A stretch of 64,000 nucleotides of DNA from Eubacterium sp. AF36-5BH (GTDB taxonomy: Bacteria; Bacillota; Clostridia; Lachnospirales; Lachnospiraceae), in contig NZ_QTVG01000001.1 in assembly GCF_003460505.1 (NCBI RefSeq), positions 62,001 through 126,000 on the forward strand, written 5' to 3'. The notes under the pieces are model-generated. The model saw nothing but the letters and a program-made list of their open reading frames with translations. It did not search any database and was not told the origin of the DNA. Of the stretch, positions 27,120 to 37,823 are shown one piece after another; the first letter of the stretch is position 1, and every line of letters begins with the position of its first letter. Made by a program: the position numbers and the translations under genes.

Positions 27120-27181
27120 CAATTATAAAATTCTTCCATGTCCTACTCTACTTACCCTGTAATTACTGCATTATATTCCAT
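27110..27181 (-). pseudogene. Toxin relic (RelE/ParE-like)
   Basis: An ATG directly abuts the antitoxin stop and opens MEYNAVITG, which resembles RelE/ParE toxin N-termini, then stops at 27152-27154. A neighbouring frame just downstream gives RTWKNFIIVY, which resembles the core of such toxins. This fits a toxin gene with an internal deletion. The fragments are short, so the assignment is tentative. Confidence 0.35.
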
Positions 27182-27346
27182 CTAATGGTTCTCCCTAAAT
27201 TTTGCAAATACCTCTGCAGCACTTCTTACATTACCTGCTTCTGCATCTGTGTAGCCTCTTTGTAACTTTTCGTGAATTTCTTCATCTGTCATTATTGCAG
27301 TATTTACTGATATCGGAATTTTAGGTAATATTACTATTTTCTCCAT
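27182..27346 (-). CDS. Antitoxin-like protein, 54 residues
   Basis: It begins MEKIVILPKIPISVNTAIM and has the helical C-terminus EAGNVRSAAEVFAKFRENH. That tail resembles the toxin-binding part of RelB/DinJ-type or related antitoxins. The ATG has an excellent AGGAGGTG site 7 nt upstream. It appears shorter than full antitoxins and may lack a DNA-binding part. It is divergent from the HTH gene at 27447 across a 100-bp shared control region. Confidence 0.55.
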   Translation of the reverse strand: MEKIVILPKIPISVNTAIMTDEEIHEKLQRGYTDAEAGNVRSAAEVFAKFRENH

Positions 27347-27446
27347 CTTCAAACACCTCCTGTATATACATAAAGTAACGCTTTTGGTGTTATTTTACAA
27401 TATTTAACAATTATATTCCTATATAAATCATTAGGAGGAAAAAACA

Positions 27447-27878
27447 GTGAAAACTAATAAATCACATGATATTAACGAATGTTTCTATTTATATTATAAA
27501 CATAATCAAGGCAGAACTATTAAAGTTTTAGCAGAAGAGGTATCCTTAAGCGAATCAACCGTTTACAGAAGAATAAAACATACGAAACAAATTATTGTAA
27601 ATAATTATTCTGGAATGACTTTAAAAATTCCTTTAAGTCATTTAAACATTGCAAAACCTAATAATTTTATGCTTGCTACTAATTCTTTATATCTAACATC
27701 GCATAAAATATGTAATTTAACAATATATGATCCTTCCTATGGAGAAATAAAAATGTATGAAAAAATCTATTACGATAACTCAGTAATGAAATATAAGTTT
27801 TCTCAATACTCTTTATTTTATAAAATATTGGCAGATCTATTTGCAAGAATAGATTCTAACGATAATTCAAACTTTTAA
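27447..27878 (+). CDS. HTH protein of unknown role
   Basis: 143 residues from a GTG start 8 nt after AGGAGG. The N-terminal 45 residues carry a helix-turn-helix (IKVLAEEVSLSESTVYRRI). The rest is unrecognised and rich in Tyr, Asn and Ile, with LYLTSHKICNLTIYDPSYGEIK. It could be a regulator of the divergent antitoxin unit or a fragment of a mobile-element protein. The transcript is closed by the shared terminator at 27997-28030. Confidence 0.6.
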   Translation: MKTNKSHDINECFYLYYKHNQGRTIKVLAEEVSLSESTVYRRIKHTKQIIVNNYSGMTLKIPLSHLNIAKPNNFMLATNSLYLTSHKICNLTIYDPSYGEIKMYEKIYYDNSVMKYKFSQYSLFYKILADLFARIDSNDNSNF

Positions 27879-27969
27879 GAAATTGATTCGTCGATTGAAT
27901 TGATAAGTTGAGAGGTAACTGCCAAAGAGCCTAAAATAATGGCACTAAAGAAAAAAAGTCAAACAAAGT

Positions 27970-27990
27970 GGTACCATTTTAGTACCACTA
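27970..27990. repeat. Small inverted repeat GTGGTAC/GTACCAC
   Basis: Seven-base perfect arms around CATTTTA, 7 bp before the tuf terminator stem. Confidence 0.4.
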
Positions 27991-27996
27991 AAAGAA

Positions 27997-28030
27997 AAGG
28001 AACTTAGGGAAATCCCCTAAGTTCCTTTAT
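27997..28030. terminator. Bidirectional terminator of tuf and the HTH gene
   Basis: AAAGGAACTTAGGG and CCCTAAGTTCCTTT form a perfect stem with a short loop. T-rich tracts follow on both strands. It lies about 27 bp past the tuf stop. Confidence 0.8.
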
Positions 28031-28057
28031 TTATAGGCTATTCGCCATTATATCGTA

Positions 28058-29245
28058 TTATTCGATAATTGTAGCTACCTTACCTGAACCTACTGTTCTA
28101 CCACCTTCACGAATAGCGAATCCAAGACCCTGTTCCATAGCGATTGGGTGAATAAGTTCAACTGTGATTTCTACGTTGTCACCAGGCATGCACATTTCTG
28201 TACCTTCTGGTAAGTTACAAACACCAGTTACGTCAGTTGTTCTGAAGTAGAACTGTGGTCTGTAGTTGTTGAAGAAAGGAGTATGACGTCCACCTTCATC
28301 CTTTGTTAAAACGTAAACCTGAGCAGTAAACTTCTTATGGCATGTTACTGTACCTGGCTTAGCAAGAACCTGACCTCTTTCGATCTGGTCTCTGTTGATA
28401 CCTCTTAAAAGAGCACCAATGTTATCACCAGCCTGAGCTTCATCAAGAAGCTTTCTGAACATTTCGATACCTGTGATAACTGTCTTCTGTGTTTCTTCCT
28501 TAACACCGATGATTTCAACTTCATCGTTTAAGTGAAGTGTTCCTCTTTCTACTCTACCTGTAGCAACTGTACCACGACCTGTGATTGTGAATACGTCTTC
28601 TACTGGCATTAAGAAAGGCTTATCTGTATCTCTTTCTGGATCTGGGAAGTATTCATCTACTGCATCCATTAATTCCATAATCTTGTCTCCCCATTCTGAT
28701 GATGGATCTTCAAGAGCCTTAAGAGCTGAACCCTTAATGATTGGTGAATCTTCGAAACCATATTCGTCAAGAATTTCTGTAACGTCCATTTCTACTAATT
28801 CTAATAATTCTTCATCGTCTACCATATCACATTTGTTCATGAATACAACGATTTTTGGAACACCTACCTGACGTGAAAGTAAGATATGTTCCTTTGTCTG
28901 AGCCATAACACCGTCAGTAGCAGCTACAACAAGGATAGCACCGTCCATCTGAGCAGCACCTGTGATCATGTTCTTTACATAGTCAGCATGGCCTGGGCAG
29001 TCAACGTGAGCGTAATGTCTCTTATTTGTTTCATATTCTACGTGAGCTGTTGAGATAGTGATACCTCTTTCTCTTTCTTCTGGAGCCTTATCGATGTTAG
29101 CGAAATCTACAGCATCATTTCCTTCTACTCTTTCTGATAATACCTTAGTAATAGCAGCTGTTAATGTAGTTTTACCATGATCGACATGTCCGATTGTACC
29201 AATATTACAATGTGGTTTTGTTCTTTCAAACTTAGCTTTTGCCAT
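28058..29245 (-). CDS. tuf: Elongation factor Tu
   Basis: 395 residues, full length. It carries aminoacyl-tRNA to the ribosome with GTP. G1 GHVDHGKT is at 19-26, DCPGH at about 81-85 and NKCD at about 136-139. The start at 29245 ([17 protein letters not shown]) follows AGGAGG. The frame is open 18 codons further, but these do not resemble EF-Tu. Last gene of the str operon, 125 bp after fusA. Confidence 0.97.
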   Translation of the reverse strand: MAKAKFERTKPHCNIGTIGHVDHGKTTLTAAITKVLSERVEGNDAVDFANIDKAPEERERGITISTAHVEYETNKRHYAHVDCPGHADYVKNMITGAAQMDGAILVVAATDGVMAQTKEHILLSRQVGVPKIVVFMNKCDMVDDEELLELVEMDVTEILDEYGFEDSPIIKGSALKALEDPSSEWGDKIMELMDAVDEYFPDPERDTDKPFLMPVEDVFTITGRGTVATGRVERGTLHLNDEVEIIGVKEETQKTVITGIEMFRKLLDEAQAGDNIGALLRGINRDQIERGQVLAKPGTVTCHKKFTAQVYVLTKDEGGRHTPFFNNYRPQFYFRTTDVTGVCNLPEGTEMCMPGDNVEITVELIHPIAMEQGLGFAIREGGRTVGSGKVATIIE

Positions 29246-29321
29246 TTTTGTAATCCTCCTAATTTGATTAAATATTATAATTTTACTATACGACCGCAAT
29301 GGTCTTATTCAAAAGGCTATC

Positions 29322-29342
29322 CCCATTATATTTTATAATGGG
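29322..29342 (-). repeat. Palindrome in the fusA-tuf gap
   Basis: CCCATTATATTTTATAATGGG is a 21-nt palindrome just past the fusA stop. There is no strong T-run, so it may stabilise the 3' end of fusA RNA or weakly attenuate. Confidence 0.4.
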
Positions 29343-29370
29343 AATATTTTCAAGCCTTATTTTGTTTTTA

Positions 29371-31488
29371 CTAGTTAGCCTTTGAAGCGACAATCTTGTC
29401 CTGAACTGACTTTGGAGCCTGTTCATATTTTTCAAAGAACATTGAGTAGTTACCACGACCCTGAGTCTTTGAACGAAGGTCTGTTGAGTAACCAAACATT
29501 TCTGAAAGTGGAACGAATGCTCTTACGATCTTTCCTCCACCAAGGTCATCCATGCTTTCGATTCTACCACGACGTGAGTTAATGTCACCAATAACGTCAC
29601 CCATGTATTCTTCAGGCATTGTTACTTCAACCTTCATGATAGGTTCAAGTAATACTGCATCACCCTTGTTCATAGCATCCTTGAATGCCATTGATCCGGC
29701 AATATGGAATGCCATTTCTGATGAATCGACTTCATGATATGATCCATCGTATACAGTAGCATGTACACCAAGAACTGGGAATCCAGCGATAATACCTGTC
29801 TGTGCAGCTTCTTCGATACCTGCTCCTACAGCTGGGATGTATTCCTTAGGAATGTTACCACCAACTACAGTAGATTCAAACTTGAATGTTTCTTCACTGT
29901 TTGGATCCATTGGTTCGAATTTAACTTTACAGTGACCGTACTGTCCACGACCACCAGACTGCTTAGCATATTTGCTATCTACGTCTACAGCCTTAGTAAA
30001 TGTTTCTTTGTATGCAACCTGAGGTGCACCAACATTTGCTTCAACCTTGTATTCACGAAGAAGTCTGTCAACGATAACTTCCAAATGAAGTTCACCCATA
30101 CCAGCGATAATTGTCTGACCAGTTTCCTGATCTGTATGAGCTCTAAATGTAGGATCTTCTTCAGCAAGTTTTGCTAAAGCTTCACCCATCTTACCCTGAT
30201 CATTCTTTGTCTTAGGTTCGATAGCAAGCTCGATAACTGGTTCTGGGAATTCCATTGATTCTAAGATAACCGGATGCTGTTCATCACAGATTGTATCACC
30301 AGTAGTTGTAATCTTGAAACCTACAGCTGCTGCGATATCACCTGAGTAAACTTTATCAAGTTCTGATCTTGTGTTAGCGTGCATCTGTAAGATACGACCA
30401 ACACGTTCCTTTTTATTCTTTGTAGCATTTAATACATATGAACCTGAGTTTAATGTACCAGAGTAAACTCTGAAGAATGCTAATTTTCCTACGAATGGGT
30501 CTGACATAATCTTGAATGCTAATGCAGCAAATGGTTCGTCATCTGATGACTTACGTGTTACCTCATTACCATCTTCGTCAGTACCTGTGATGTCAGGGAT
30601 GTCTGTTGGAGCTGGCATAAATTCGATTACACCATCTAACATCTTCTGAACACCTTTGTTCTTGTAAGCTGAACCACAGTATACAGGAACTGCTTCACAA
30701 GCGATTGTAGCTCTTCTTAAAACTTTCTTAAGATCGTCTACTGAAGGTTCTTCACCTTCTAAATACTGCATCATAAGGTCATCATCTAATTCACAAATCT
30801 TTTCGATTAAGTTATCATGCCATTCATTAGCAAGATCCTTTAAATCATCAGGGATTGTTGTGATTTCGATATCTTCACCCTTATCATCTTTATAGTAATA
30901 TGCATCCATTTCAAATAAGTCGATTAATCCAATGAAATCGTCTTCTTTTCCAATAGGAATCTGAACTGGGATAGCATTTTTGCCCAAACGATCAATGATT
31001 GTCTGAACTGAATAAAAGAAATCTGCACCCATCTTGTCCATCTTATTGATGAAAGCCATACGAGGTACATTGTATGTGTCAGCCTGACGCCATACGTTTT
31101 CTGACTGAGGTTCTACACCAGCCTTAGCATCGAATACACCTACAGCACCGTCTAATACACGAAGTGAACGTTCTACTTCAACAGTGAAGTCAACGTGTCC
31201 CGGTGTATCAATGATGTTGATACGATGTTCTTTTGCTCCAGCCTTTGGTTTATGATGATCTTCTAATGTCCAATGGCATGTTGTAGCAGCAGAAGTAATT
31301 GTGATACCTCTTTCTTTTTCCTGTTCCATCCAGTCCATTGTAGCATTACCATCATGAGTATCACCAATTTTATAGTTAACACCAGTATAGTATAAAATAC
31401 GCTCTGTTAATGTTGTTTTACCAGCATCGATATGAGCCATAATACCAATGTTTCTTGTTCTCTCTAATGGATATTCTCTTCCAGCCAA
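29371..31488 (-). CDS. fusA: Elongation factor G
   Basis: 705 residues, the translocation GTPase. G1 AHIDAGKTT is at 18-26, followed by DTPGHVDF and NKMDKMGAD. All five EF-G domains are present to the end ([16 protein letters not shown]). A GAGGAGGAAAAAA site precedes the ATG. It is third in the str operon. The upstream gap to rpsG is unusually long (323 bp) and filled with repeats. Confidence 0.97.
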   Translation of the reverse strand: MAGREYPLERTRNIGIMAHIDAGKTTLTERILYYTGVNYKIGDTHDGNATMDWMEQEKERGITITSAATTCHWTLEDHHKPKAGAKEHRINIIDTPGHVDFTVEVERSLRVLDGAVGVFDAKAGVEPQSENVWRQADTYNVPRMAFINKMDKMGADFFYSVQTIIDRLGKNAIPVQIPIGKEDDFIGLIDLFEMDAYYYKDDKGEDIEITTIPDDLKDLANEWHDNLIEKICELDDDLMMQYLEGEEPSVDDLKKVLRRATIACEAVPVYCGSAYKNKGVQKMLDGVIEFMPAPTDIPDITGTDEDGNEVTRKSSDDEPFAALAFKIMSDPFVGKLAFFRVYSGTLNSGSYVLNATKNKKERVGRILQMHANTRSELDKVYSGDIAAAVGFKITTTGDTICDEQHPVILESMEFPEPVIELAIEPKTKNDQGKMGEALAKLAEEDPTFRAHTDQETGQTIIAGMGELHLEVIVDRLLREYKVEANVGAPQVAYKETFTKAVDVDSKYAKQSGGRGQYGHCKVKFEPMDPNSEETFKFESTVVGGNIPKEYIPAVGAGIEEAAQTGIIAGFPVLGVHATVYDGSYHEVDSSEMAFHIAGSMAFKDAMNKGDAVLLEPIMKVEVTMPEEYMGDVIGDINSRRGRIESMDDLGGGKIVRAFVPLSEMFGYSTDLRSKTQGRGNYSMFFEKYEQAPKSVQDKIVASKAN

Positions 31489-31581
31489 GATTTTTTCCTC
31501 CTCTTTTTAGTCTAAAGCTTACGCTTTTAGTATGTCATACATTTCTGTATATTAATCAAATTTGTTATTGTCGCCCGTATT

Positions 31582-31734
31582 GCTAGCTCGATTTTGCTTT
31601 GTTTCGTCTCTCGCCGCTCTTCTAAAAAAGAATAGCTAGCTCGATTCTGCTTCGCTACATCGCTAGCTTCTTCCTAAAAAGGAATCGCTAGCTCGACTTC
31701 ACTGCGTTTCGTCTCGCTAGAGTCTGGCGACTCA
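31582..31734. repeat. Three tandem units of about 52 bp inside the str operon
   Basis: Units start at 31582, 31635 and 31687, each with GCTAGCTCGA. The first two units end in a small TTCT-AAAAA-GGAA type hairpin. The array lies between rpsG and fusA. Confidence 0.65.
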
Positions 31735-31801
31735 TAACCTCTGCAAAACAATTATGTATTTGTGCAAGCACAATACATACTGTTTTTTGAGGTTGCGATT
31801 C
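31735..31801. repeat. Hairpin element with GTGCAAGCAC tip
   Basis: Outer arms AACCTC/GAGGTT, inner ATGTATT-GTGCAAGCAC-AATACAT. It has the same tip design as the element at 20461-20506. Confidence 0.55.
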
Positions 31802-31811
31802 TTGTAGATAA

Positions 31812-32282
31812 CTAGAATCTATAATGTGCGAAAGCCTTGTTAGCTTCTGCCATCTTATGCATGTCTTCACGCTTCTTAACTGATGAACCAGTGTTGTTAG
31901 CGGCGTCCATGATTTCATTTGCTAATCTTTCTACCATTGTCTTCTCGCTTCTCTGGCGTGAGTACAATGTAATCCAACGAAGTCCTAAAGCCTGTCTTCT
32001 TTCAGGTCTAACCTCAATAGGTACCTGATAAGTAGCACCACCAATACGTCTAGCCTTAACTTCTAAAGCTGGCATAACATTATTCATAGCTTCTTCGAAT
32101 ACTTCGATAGCATCTTTTCCTGTTTCTTCAGCAATCTTATCGAATGCTCCGTAAACGATCTTCTGAGCTACACCTTTCTTACCATCTAACATGATGTTAT
32201 TGACAAGCTTTGTAACTACGATGCTACCATACATAGGATCTGCTAAAATTTCTCTCTTCTGAGTATGTCCTTTACGTGGCAT
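31812..32282 (-). CDS. rpsG: 30S ribosomal protein S7
   Basis: 156 residues, normal length. It begins [16 protein letters not shown] and has the family segments [13 protein letters not shown] ([15 protein letters not shown]) and a C-terminus ending AFAHYRF. It nucleates the head of the small subunit. The start at 32282 follows AAGGAGGGAAGTAAC; the frame extends 7 codons upstream without resemblance to S7. Confidence 0.97.
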   Translation of the reverse strand: MPRKGHTQKREILADPMYGSIVVTKLVNNIMLDGKKGVAQKIVYGAFDKIAEETGKDAIEVFEEAMNNVMPALEVKARRIGGATYQVPIEVRPERRQALGLRWITLYSRQRSEKTMVERLANEIMDAANNTGSSVKKREDMHKMAEANKAFAHYRF

Positions 32283-32440
32283 GTTACTTCCCTCCTTAAT
32301 CAATTTTAAATTAAATCTTCGGTACTCACAAAAGTTGTGTCTTGCTCACGGCTTTAGACTGTATATCTACATAATTCTAATAACCGTTACAAATCATTCA
32401 ACCTGTGACTGACTATTAAAAGTCATCCTACTTATTGAGC

Positions 32441-32854
32441 CTATTTTTTAGGTCTCTTAGCGCCGTACTTAGAACGTGCCTGGCGTCTGTTAGCAACACC
32501 TGCAGTATCTAATGTACCTCTAATGATATGATATCTTGTACCTGGTAAATCCTTTACTCTACCACCACGGATAAGAACAACACTATGTTCCTGAAGGTTG
32601 TGACCTTCACCTGGGATATAACTTGTTACTTCGATACCATTAGATAAACGAACTCTGGCGATTTTTCTAAGAGCTGAGTTAGGCTTCTTAGGTGTAGCAG
32701 TCTTAACAGCTGTACATACACCACGCTTCTGTGGAGAAGCTGTGTCGTTCATCTTCTTATTTAAAGAATTGTATGTCTTTAATAAAGCTGGTGCTGTTGA
32801 CTTCTTAACCGCTGACTTACGTCCTTTTCTTACTAACTGGTTAAATGTTGGCAT
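32441..32854 (-). CDS. rpsL: 30S ribosomal protein S12
   Basis: 137 residues, beginning [19 protein letters not shown]. The decoding-centre segments [22 protein letters not shown] and [13 protein letters not shown] are intact; the Lys residues that change in streptomycin resistance (in PKKPN and in VKDLPG) are wild type. AGGAGG is 9 nt before the ATG at 32854. First gene of the str operon. The 158-bp gap to rpsG holds no further gene. Confidence 0.97.
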   Translation of the reverse strand: MPTFNQLVRKGRKSAVKKSTAPALLKTYNSLNKKMNDTASPQKRGVCTAVKTATPKKPNSALRKIARVRLSNGIEVTSYIPGEGHNLQEHSVVLIRGGRVKDLPGTRYHIIRGTLDTAGVANRRQARSKYGAKRPKK

Positions 32855-32948
32855 TCCTTTTTCACCTCCTGTTATTAGAATTACGTGTTTCTTCTTTACA
32901 CTAACATGTCGCAAAGGGGCATAATTACACCTCCACGCATGCTTTTCC

Positions 32949-32977
32949 ATTATAGAAAAAGGGGCTGAACTTGTCAA
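32949..32977 (-). promoter_or_regulatory. Promoter of the str operon
   Basis: A perfect TTGACA (32977-32972), a 17-bp spacer and a perfect TATAAT (32954-32949). The start site is near 32942, with a leader of about 88 nt before rpsL. Confidence 0.85.
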
Positions 32978-33060
32978 CCCCTTAATTTTTATTAAATTTT
33001 GCATTTAATTGTATGCCCATATTTTTATTTAATTCAACATTTAATTGTATGCCCGGATTT

Positions 33061-35331
33061 CTATTTAATTGCTATTACAACTTTAAATAAATCTCCATCA
33101 AGAATTATTTCCATTGTTCCATCGTGTCTTTCTATAATAGTCTTTGCAATTGATAGTCCAAGACCACTTCCCTCTGTACTTCTTGACTGATCGCCTCTTA
33201 CGAATCTATCCATTAATTCGTCCGGGCTTATGTTTAATGCTTTCTCGGAAATATTCTTTATTCCAATAACAATTTCTCCATTATGTTCTTCAACGTCCAC
33301 GTAAACTCTTGTGCCTTCCATTGCGTATTTAAAAATATTTCCATAAAGATTTTCAAACACTCGCCACATTCTTCTGCCGTCGGCATTTATATAAATAGCT
33401 TTATCCGGGATAGTTTTTACTACTGTTAAATTTCTTTGGTTAAACTTCTCGTTATACTCTCCCAGACTTTGGTTAATTAATTCCACAATATTTATTTTTT
33501 CTTTGTGGAGTTCAATTGCACCTGATGTTAGCTTTGAAGCTTCCACCAAATCTTCTGTCAGATTCTTCAGTCTTTGAGATTTTTTGTCTAAAATATCAAG
33601 ATACTTATTAGCATTTTTGCTGTCAACGCCTTCTGTTTTTAACAAATCTACATAATTTATTATAGATGTTAATGGTGTTTTCAAATCATGAGAAACATTC
33701 GTTATTAAATCTGTTTTCATTCGCTCACTTTTCATATTTTCTGCAACGGCATTCTCAATTCCATCACCGATATTGTTAATTGTATCTTTTAATTTTCTAT
33801 TTGAAGGATATTTAAAAGTCCCAGTTATTTTGTGGTCAACTTCTCCTTCTGTAATTTTTTCTGCCTCGTTTATTATTTGTTTTTTTTCTTCGAAATATTT
33901 AATTAAATATTTGCAAACCAATAGAATTGGTATTATCCAGAAAAATAACATTCCCCAATATTCATAGGATTGAACAAACAGGAAAGCAATTATGTTCCAA
34001 ACCAAACATACAATTCCCGCTGCTGTTACCTTCGCCCACATTTTTCCATTATTTATAAAGCCTAAAATTATTATTTTGATTTTGCTGTAAATCCAGTATA
34101 GTAAAGTGCTTTTAATTAACATTCTGGATTTTATTCTTCTGGCAAAGCTTTCAGCACACTGTATAAATACCTCAATATAAATCAGACAGAAGAAGCCGCA
34201 TAGCACTACATAGCCGATAACGCCTGTTAAACCTGATATTGGATTTTGGAATGCACCTTCACAAATAGACATTGCCATGCTTATACCAACCATTATCATT
34301 ATAACTGTCAAAACATCTGCCCAGATTTTATCAAATTTGTTTGTATAAGGTATGTCTCCTTTTCTCTTATGACCTGCAATAATTAATAGCATAATAAACG
34401 GAATTAATGATAAAAGCATACATGCCACACATATAACAAGCCCTGTTATGCACAATCTTTTTTGCGCTGAAATTTCTTTAGCACTCAATGCTTTCTCAGC
34501 CTTTATAAGTTCATGCTCCAACGAAAAACCATCTTTGTCATTTCTCTTAAAGCCTATTTTCACTGTGAACTTGCTGTCATTTAAGCTGTTTGTATGTAAG
34601 TCATCATCATACGTAGGAAAATATTCTTTAAAAAGAGATTTATAGCTTTCTTCCTGCAAATAATTATTTGCAACAATTGTTGCTCCTTTTGAATTTGCAG
34701 TTACAATATCCATATACTTATTTTCTTCTGATATTGTCTGGTCTTTTTCCTGATTTGTAAACTTATAAGTTTTTCCATTTAACACATATGTAGCCTGAAA
34801 TTCAACATTCTCACTTAATATGTATTCATCATCAATTCGTGTTAAAGCTTTATCCTGTTCTTTTTTTGACTTATTACCTAATTCATTTAAAGCATCACAT
34901 TCATCTACAATACTAAAATATAGATTTGCGGTATCTGCAATTTTCTTATAATATTCATACTCTTCTTTCTTTCTGGCGCTGGAATTATATTTCAATTCTT
35001 CCTTTGTATTTTCTGCCATTATAGCATAGAAAGAAAGTTTTTCCTCTGACTTTGCAATTTTTACAATATCTGAAACTTTAATTGTTTTAAGCTTGTAAGC
35101 TTTGGCAACCACTTTGTTAGGATCCATGAAATTTTCTCTATAAATCCTATTGTCCACAATTTCTTCAATTACCCCTGAGGTAACGCTTGCGTAGTTTTCT
35201 GTATACCTATGTAAACAATTCTCTTTGCTGTCATAGTACCTTAAATGATAAATTCCATAGCTGCCACTTGCTATACTGACAATCGCTAATGCAAGTATAG
35301 CTAAGTGTAATAAAATTCTTTTTGTTTTCAT
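33061..35331 (-). CDS. Sensor histidine kinase
   Basis: 756 residues. One N-terminal membrane helix (about 5-27) is followed by an extracytoplasmic region of about 260 residues. A group of about six hydrophobic segments follows (about 285-470), then a HAMP-like stretch, the phosphoacceptor motif NVSHDLKTPLT (His at about 548) and an ATPase domain with NLYGNIFKYA and GSGLGLSIAK. The N of the N box and the G2 loop are present, so it should be active. ATG 35331 follows AGGTGG; a GTG nine bases upstream is also possible. It is 16 bp downstream of its response regulator. The stimulus is unknown. Confidence 0.87.
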   Translation of the reverse strand: MKTKRILLHLAILALAIVSIASGSYGIYHLRYYDSKENCLHRYTENYASVTSGVIEEIVDNRIYRENFMDPNKVVAKAYKLKTIKVSDIVKIAKSEEKLSFYAIMAENTKEELKYNSSARKKEEYEYYKKIADTANLYFSIVDECDALNELGNKSKKEQDKALTRIDDEYILSENVEFQATYVLNGKTYKFTNQEKDQTISEENKYMDIVTANSKGATIVANNYLQEESYKSLFKEYFPTYDDDLHTNSLNDSKFTVKIGFKRNDKDGFSLEHELIKAEKALSAKEISAQKRLCITGLVICVACMLLSLIPFIMLLIIAGHKRKGDIPYTNKFDKIWADVLTVIMIMVGISMAMSICEGAFQNPISGLTGVIGYVVLCGFFCLIYIEVFIQCAESFARRIKSRMLIKSTLLYWIYSKIKIIILGFINNGKMWAKVTAAGIVCLVWNIIAFLFVQSYEYWGMLFFWIIPILLVCKYLIKYFEEKKQIINEAEKITEGEVDHKITGTFKYPSNRKLKDTINNIGDGIENAVAENMKSERMKTDLITNVSHDLKTPLTSIINYVDLLKTEGVDSKNANKYLDILDKKSQRLKNLTEDLVEASKLTSGAIELHKEKINIVELINQSLGEYNEKFNQRNLTVVKTIPDKAIYINADGRRMWRVFENLYGNIFKYAMEGTRVYVDVEEHNGEIVIGIKNISEKALNISPDELMDRFVRGDQSRSTEGSGLGLSIAKTIIERHDGTMEIILDGDLFKVVIAIK

Positions 35332-35347
35332 AATTTCCACCTATCCT

Positions 35348-36040
35348 TTACATTTTCTCGATTTTATATCCAACGCCCCAAACTACTTTCAGATATCTTG
35401 GTTCCTTTGGATTAATTTCGATTTTTTCGCGGATATGCCTGATATGTACTGCTACTGTATTATCTGCTGCAATGGCTTCTTCTTCCCAAACATTTTCATA
35501 AATTTGTTCGATTGTAAAAACACGTCCCTGATTTTTCACAAGAAGCAATAAAATCTTATACTCATAAGGTGTTAGTTTCACACTTTCCCCGTCAACGGTA
35601 ACTTCCTTGCTGTCATCGTTTACCTCAAGTCCACCTACTGTATACACATTACTTTTTTGCCCTGCCATTGTGCCAAGTTTTGTGTAACGTCTAAGTTGTG
35701 ATTTTACTCTTGCTATTAACTCTAAAGGGTTAAAAGGTTTTGTAATGTAATCATCAGCTCCAACATCAAGTCCTATAACTTTATCTGAGTCTTCTGACTT
35801 TGCAGATAAAATAATGATTGGTATACCACTTTTCTCTCTTATTTTTAATGTTGCCCTTAAGCCGTCAAGCCTTGGCATCATTATGTCAATTAACAATAAT
35901 TGAATATCTTCTTTTTTGAGAATTTCAATTGCTTCCAAACCATCATAGGCTTTGATTACATTGTAGCCTTCTTTGGAAAGATAAATTTCAACAGCCTCAA
36001 CTATTTCTCTGTCATCATCGCAAACTAGTATGTTGTACAT
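35348..36040 (-). CDS. OmpR-family response regulator
   Basis: 230 residues: a receiver domain (1-120) with acidic pocket D8-D10, phosphoacceptor Asp52 in LLIDIMMPRLDG and a conserved Lys in LSAKSED, then a winged-helix DNA-binding domain (about 130-230) with LTPYEYKILLLLVKNQGRVFT. The ATG at 36040 has GGAGGG 8 nt upstream. It is the first gene of the two-gene system. Direct repeats of TCTTAAGA at 36121-36139 upstream may be its own binding site. Confidence 0.9.
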   Translation of the reverse strand: MYNILVCDDDREIVEAVEIYLSKEGYNVIKAYDGLEAIEILKKEDIQLLLIDIMMPRLDGLRATLKIREKSGIPIIILSAKSEDSDKVIGLDVGADDYITKPFNPLELIARVKSQLRRYTKLGTMAGQKSNVYTVGGLEVNDDSKEVTVDGESVKLTPYEYKILLLLVKNQGRVFTIEQIYENVWEEEAIAADNTVAVHIRHIREKIEINPKEPRYLKVVWGVGYKIEKM

Positions 36041-36120
36041 TTTCAAGCCCTCCGCCTTTACACTATTTCTTTGTGTGTATAAAGGATATAATTTATTTTT
36101 TAATATATTTTGTGGAAATT

Positions 36121-36139
36121 TCTTAAGATTCTCTTAAGA
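36121..36139 (-). promoter_or_regulatory. Two TCTTAAGA sites spaced 11 bp
   Basis: TCTTAAGA at 36121-36128 and 36132-36139, one helical turn apart, between the asnS stop and the response regulator. Tandem sites with this spacing are typical of OmpR/PhoB-family dimers. Confidence 0.5.
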
Positions 36140-37525
36140 TTATAATTCACAGTTATTAACTGTACGTGGAAATGGAATTACGTCCCTGATATTTGACATG
36201 CCTGTTAAGTACATAATCATTCTCTCAAATCCAAGTCCAAATCCTGCATGTCTTGCTGTGCCGTATTTTCTTAAATCTAAATAGAATCCATAGTCTTCTT
36301 CATTAAGACCTAATTCCTTCATTCTGTTTTTAAGAACAGCCAAGTCTTCTTCTCTTTGGCTACCACCAATAATCTCGCCAATGCCTGGAACTAAACAATC
36401 CATTGCTGCCACTGTTTTTCCATCTTCATTTAACTTCATATAGAAAGCCTTAATTTCCTTTGGATAATCAGTTACAAAAACAGGTCGTTTAAATACTTCC
36501 TCTGTTAAATATCTTTCATGTTCTGTCTGTAAATCTGTTCCCCAGCTTACTTTATATTCAAACTTATCATTATGTTCTTCTAAAATTTTAATTGCTTCTG
36601 TGTAAGTTACGCGACCAAAATCAGAATTCATTACATGATTTAATCTGTCAAGCAGTCCCTTATCCACAAATGAATTAAAGAAATTCATTTCCTCAGGTGC
36701 ATTTTCAAGTACATATTTAATAATGTATTTTATCATTGCCTCTGCAAGCTCCATATCGTCTGCTAAATCTGCAAAAGCTATCTCCGGCTCTATCATCCAG
36801 AATTCTGCTGCATGTCTTGTTGTATTTGAATTTTCTGCTCTAAAGGTTGGTCCAAATGTGTATATCTTCTTAAATGCCATAGCATATGTTTCGCCATTTA
36901 ACTGACCTGAAACTGTAAGGTTTGTTGGCTTGCCAAAAAAGTCTTCTGAGAAGTCCACATCACCCTGATCTGTTTTTGGAACATTATTTAAGTCCATTGT
37001 TGTAACCTGAAACATTTCTCCTGCCCCTTCACAGTCACTACCTGTAATTAACGGTGTGTGCACGTAAACAAAGCCCTGCTCCTGAAAAAACTTGTGAATT
37101 GCATAAGCGCATAAAGAGCGCACTCTAAAAACTGCCTGAAAAGTATTTGTTCTAGGTCTTAAATGTGAAATTGTTCTAAGGTACTCGAAAGTATGTCTCT
37201 TTTTTTGTAATGGATAATCAGATGTACTTTCTCCTTCAATAAAAACTTCATCTGCCTGAATTTCAAAAGGCTGCTTTGCATTTGGTGTTTCAACTAATAT
37301 ACCTTTAACAATTAAAGCTGCACCAATATTTACTTTTGAAACTTCCTGAAAGTTATCCATTTTGTCATTGTAAACCACCTGTACAGGCTGAAAAAATGTA
37401 CCATCGTTTAAAACTATAAAGCCAAAAGTTTTTGAATCTCTGATACTTCTAACCCAGCCACCAACTGTAACTTCCTTATTAATATACTCTTCTGTGTTCT
37501 TAAATAACTCTTTTACTTCTACCAT
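36140..37525 (-). CDS. asnS: Asparaginyl-tRNA synthetase
   Basis: 461 residues, a class IIb synthetase. The N-terminal OB fold (about 15-100) binds the anticodon ([24 protein letters not shown]). Motif 2 lies in [21 protein letters not shown]. Motif 3 is [15 protein letters not shown] near the C-terminus, followed by [16 protein letters not shown]. The EP-E pattern is that of AsnRS rather than AspRS. No T-box leader is visible in the 5' region. Confidence 0.95.
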   Translation of the reverse strand: MVEVKELFKNTEEYINKEVTVGGWVRSIRDSKTFGFIVLNDGTFFQPVQVVYNDKMDNFQEVSKVNIGAALIVKGILVETPNAKQPFEIQADEVFIEGESTSDYPLQKKRHTFEYLRTISHLRPRTNTFQAVFRVRSLCAYAIHKFFQEQGFVYVHTPLITGSDCEGAGEMFQVTTMDLNNVPKTDQGDVDFSEDFFGKPTNLTVSGQLNGETYAMAFKKIYTFGPTFRAENSNTTRHAAEFWMIEPEIAFADLADDMELAEAMIKYIIKYVLENAPEEMNFFNSFVDKGLLDRLNHVMNSDFGRVTYTEAIKILEEHNDKFEYKVSWGTDLQTEHERYLTEEVFKRPVFVTDYPKEIKAFYMKLNEDGKTVAAMDCLVPGIGEIIGGSQREEDLAVLKNRMKELGLNEEDYGFYLDLRKYGTARHAGFGLGFERMIMYLTGMSNIRDVIPFPRTVNNCEL

Positions 37526-37745
37526 TTTATTTGCCCTTTCTCTTATATATAAATTGTATATTACTCTTTTTTGCTAATGTATTCTCTGTTTACATTAAAC
37601 ATATCGTTATATATATTATTTTGCAAATAACCTATGACTTTTTCCACGCATTTTATAGGTTTTTATTTGCAATAAGTTTTTCACACATATACCAGCACAC
37701 ATTTTACATTATTTTCAATGTATAGTAAACATATATTATTTATTG

Positions 37746-37774
37746 TTGTGTCATTTGTTCTTTTATTGTATAAT
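37746..37774 (+). promoter_or_regulatory. Promoter of the SNF transporter
   Basis: TTGTGT (37746-37751), a 17-bp spacer and TATAAT (37769-37774). The leader is about 43 nt. The remainder of 37526-37823 is AT-rich and empty. Confidence 0.65.
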
Positions 37775-37823
37775 TCTAACATTGTTTTTAAGTTTTTGTA
37801 AATTAAAGTGGAGGATTTATATT

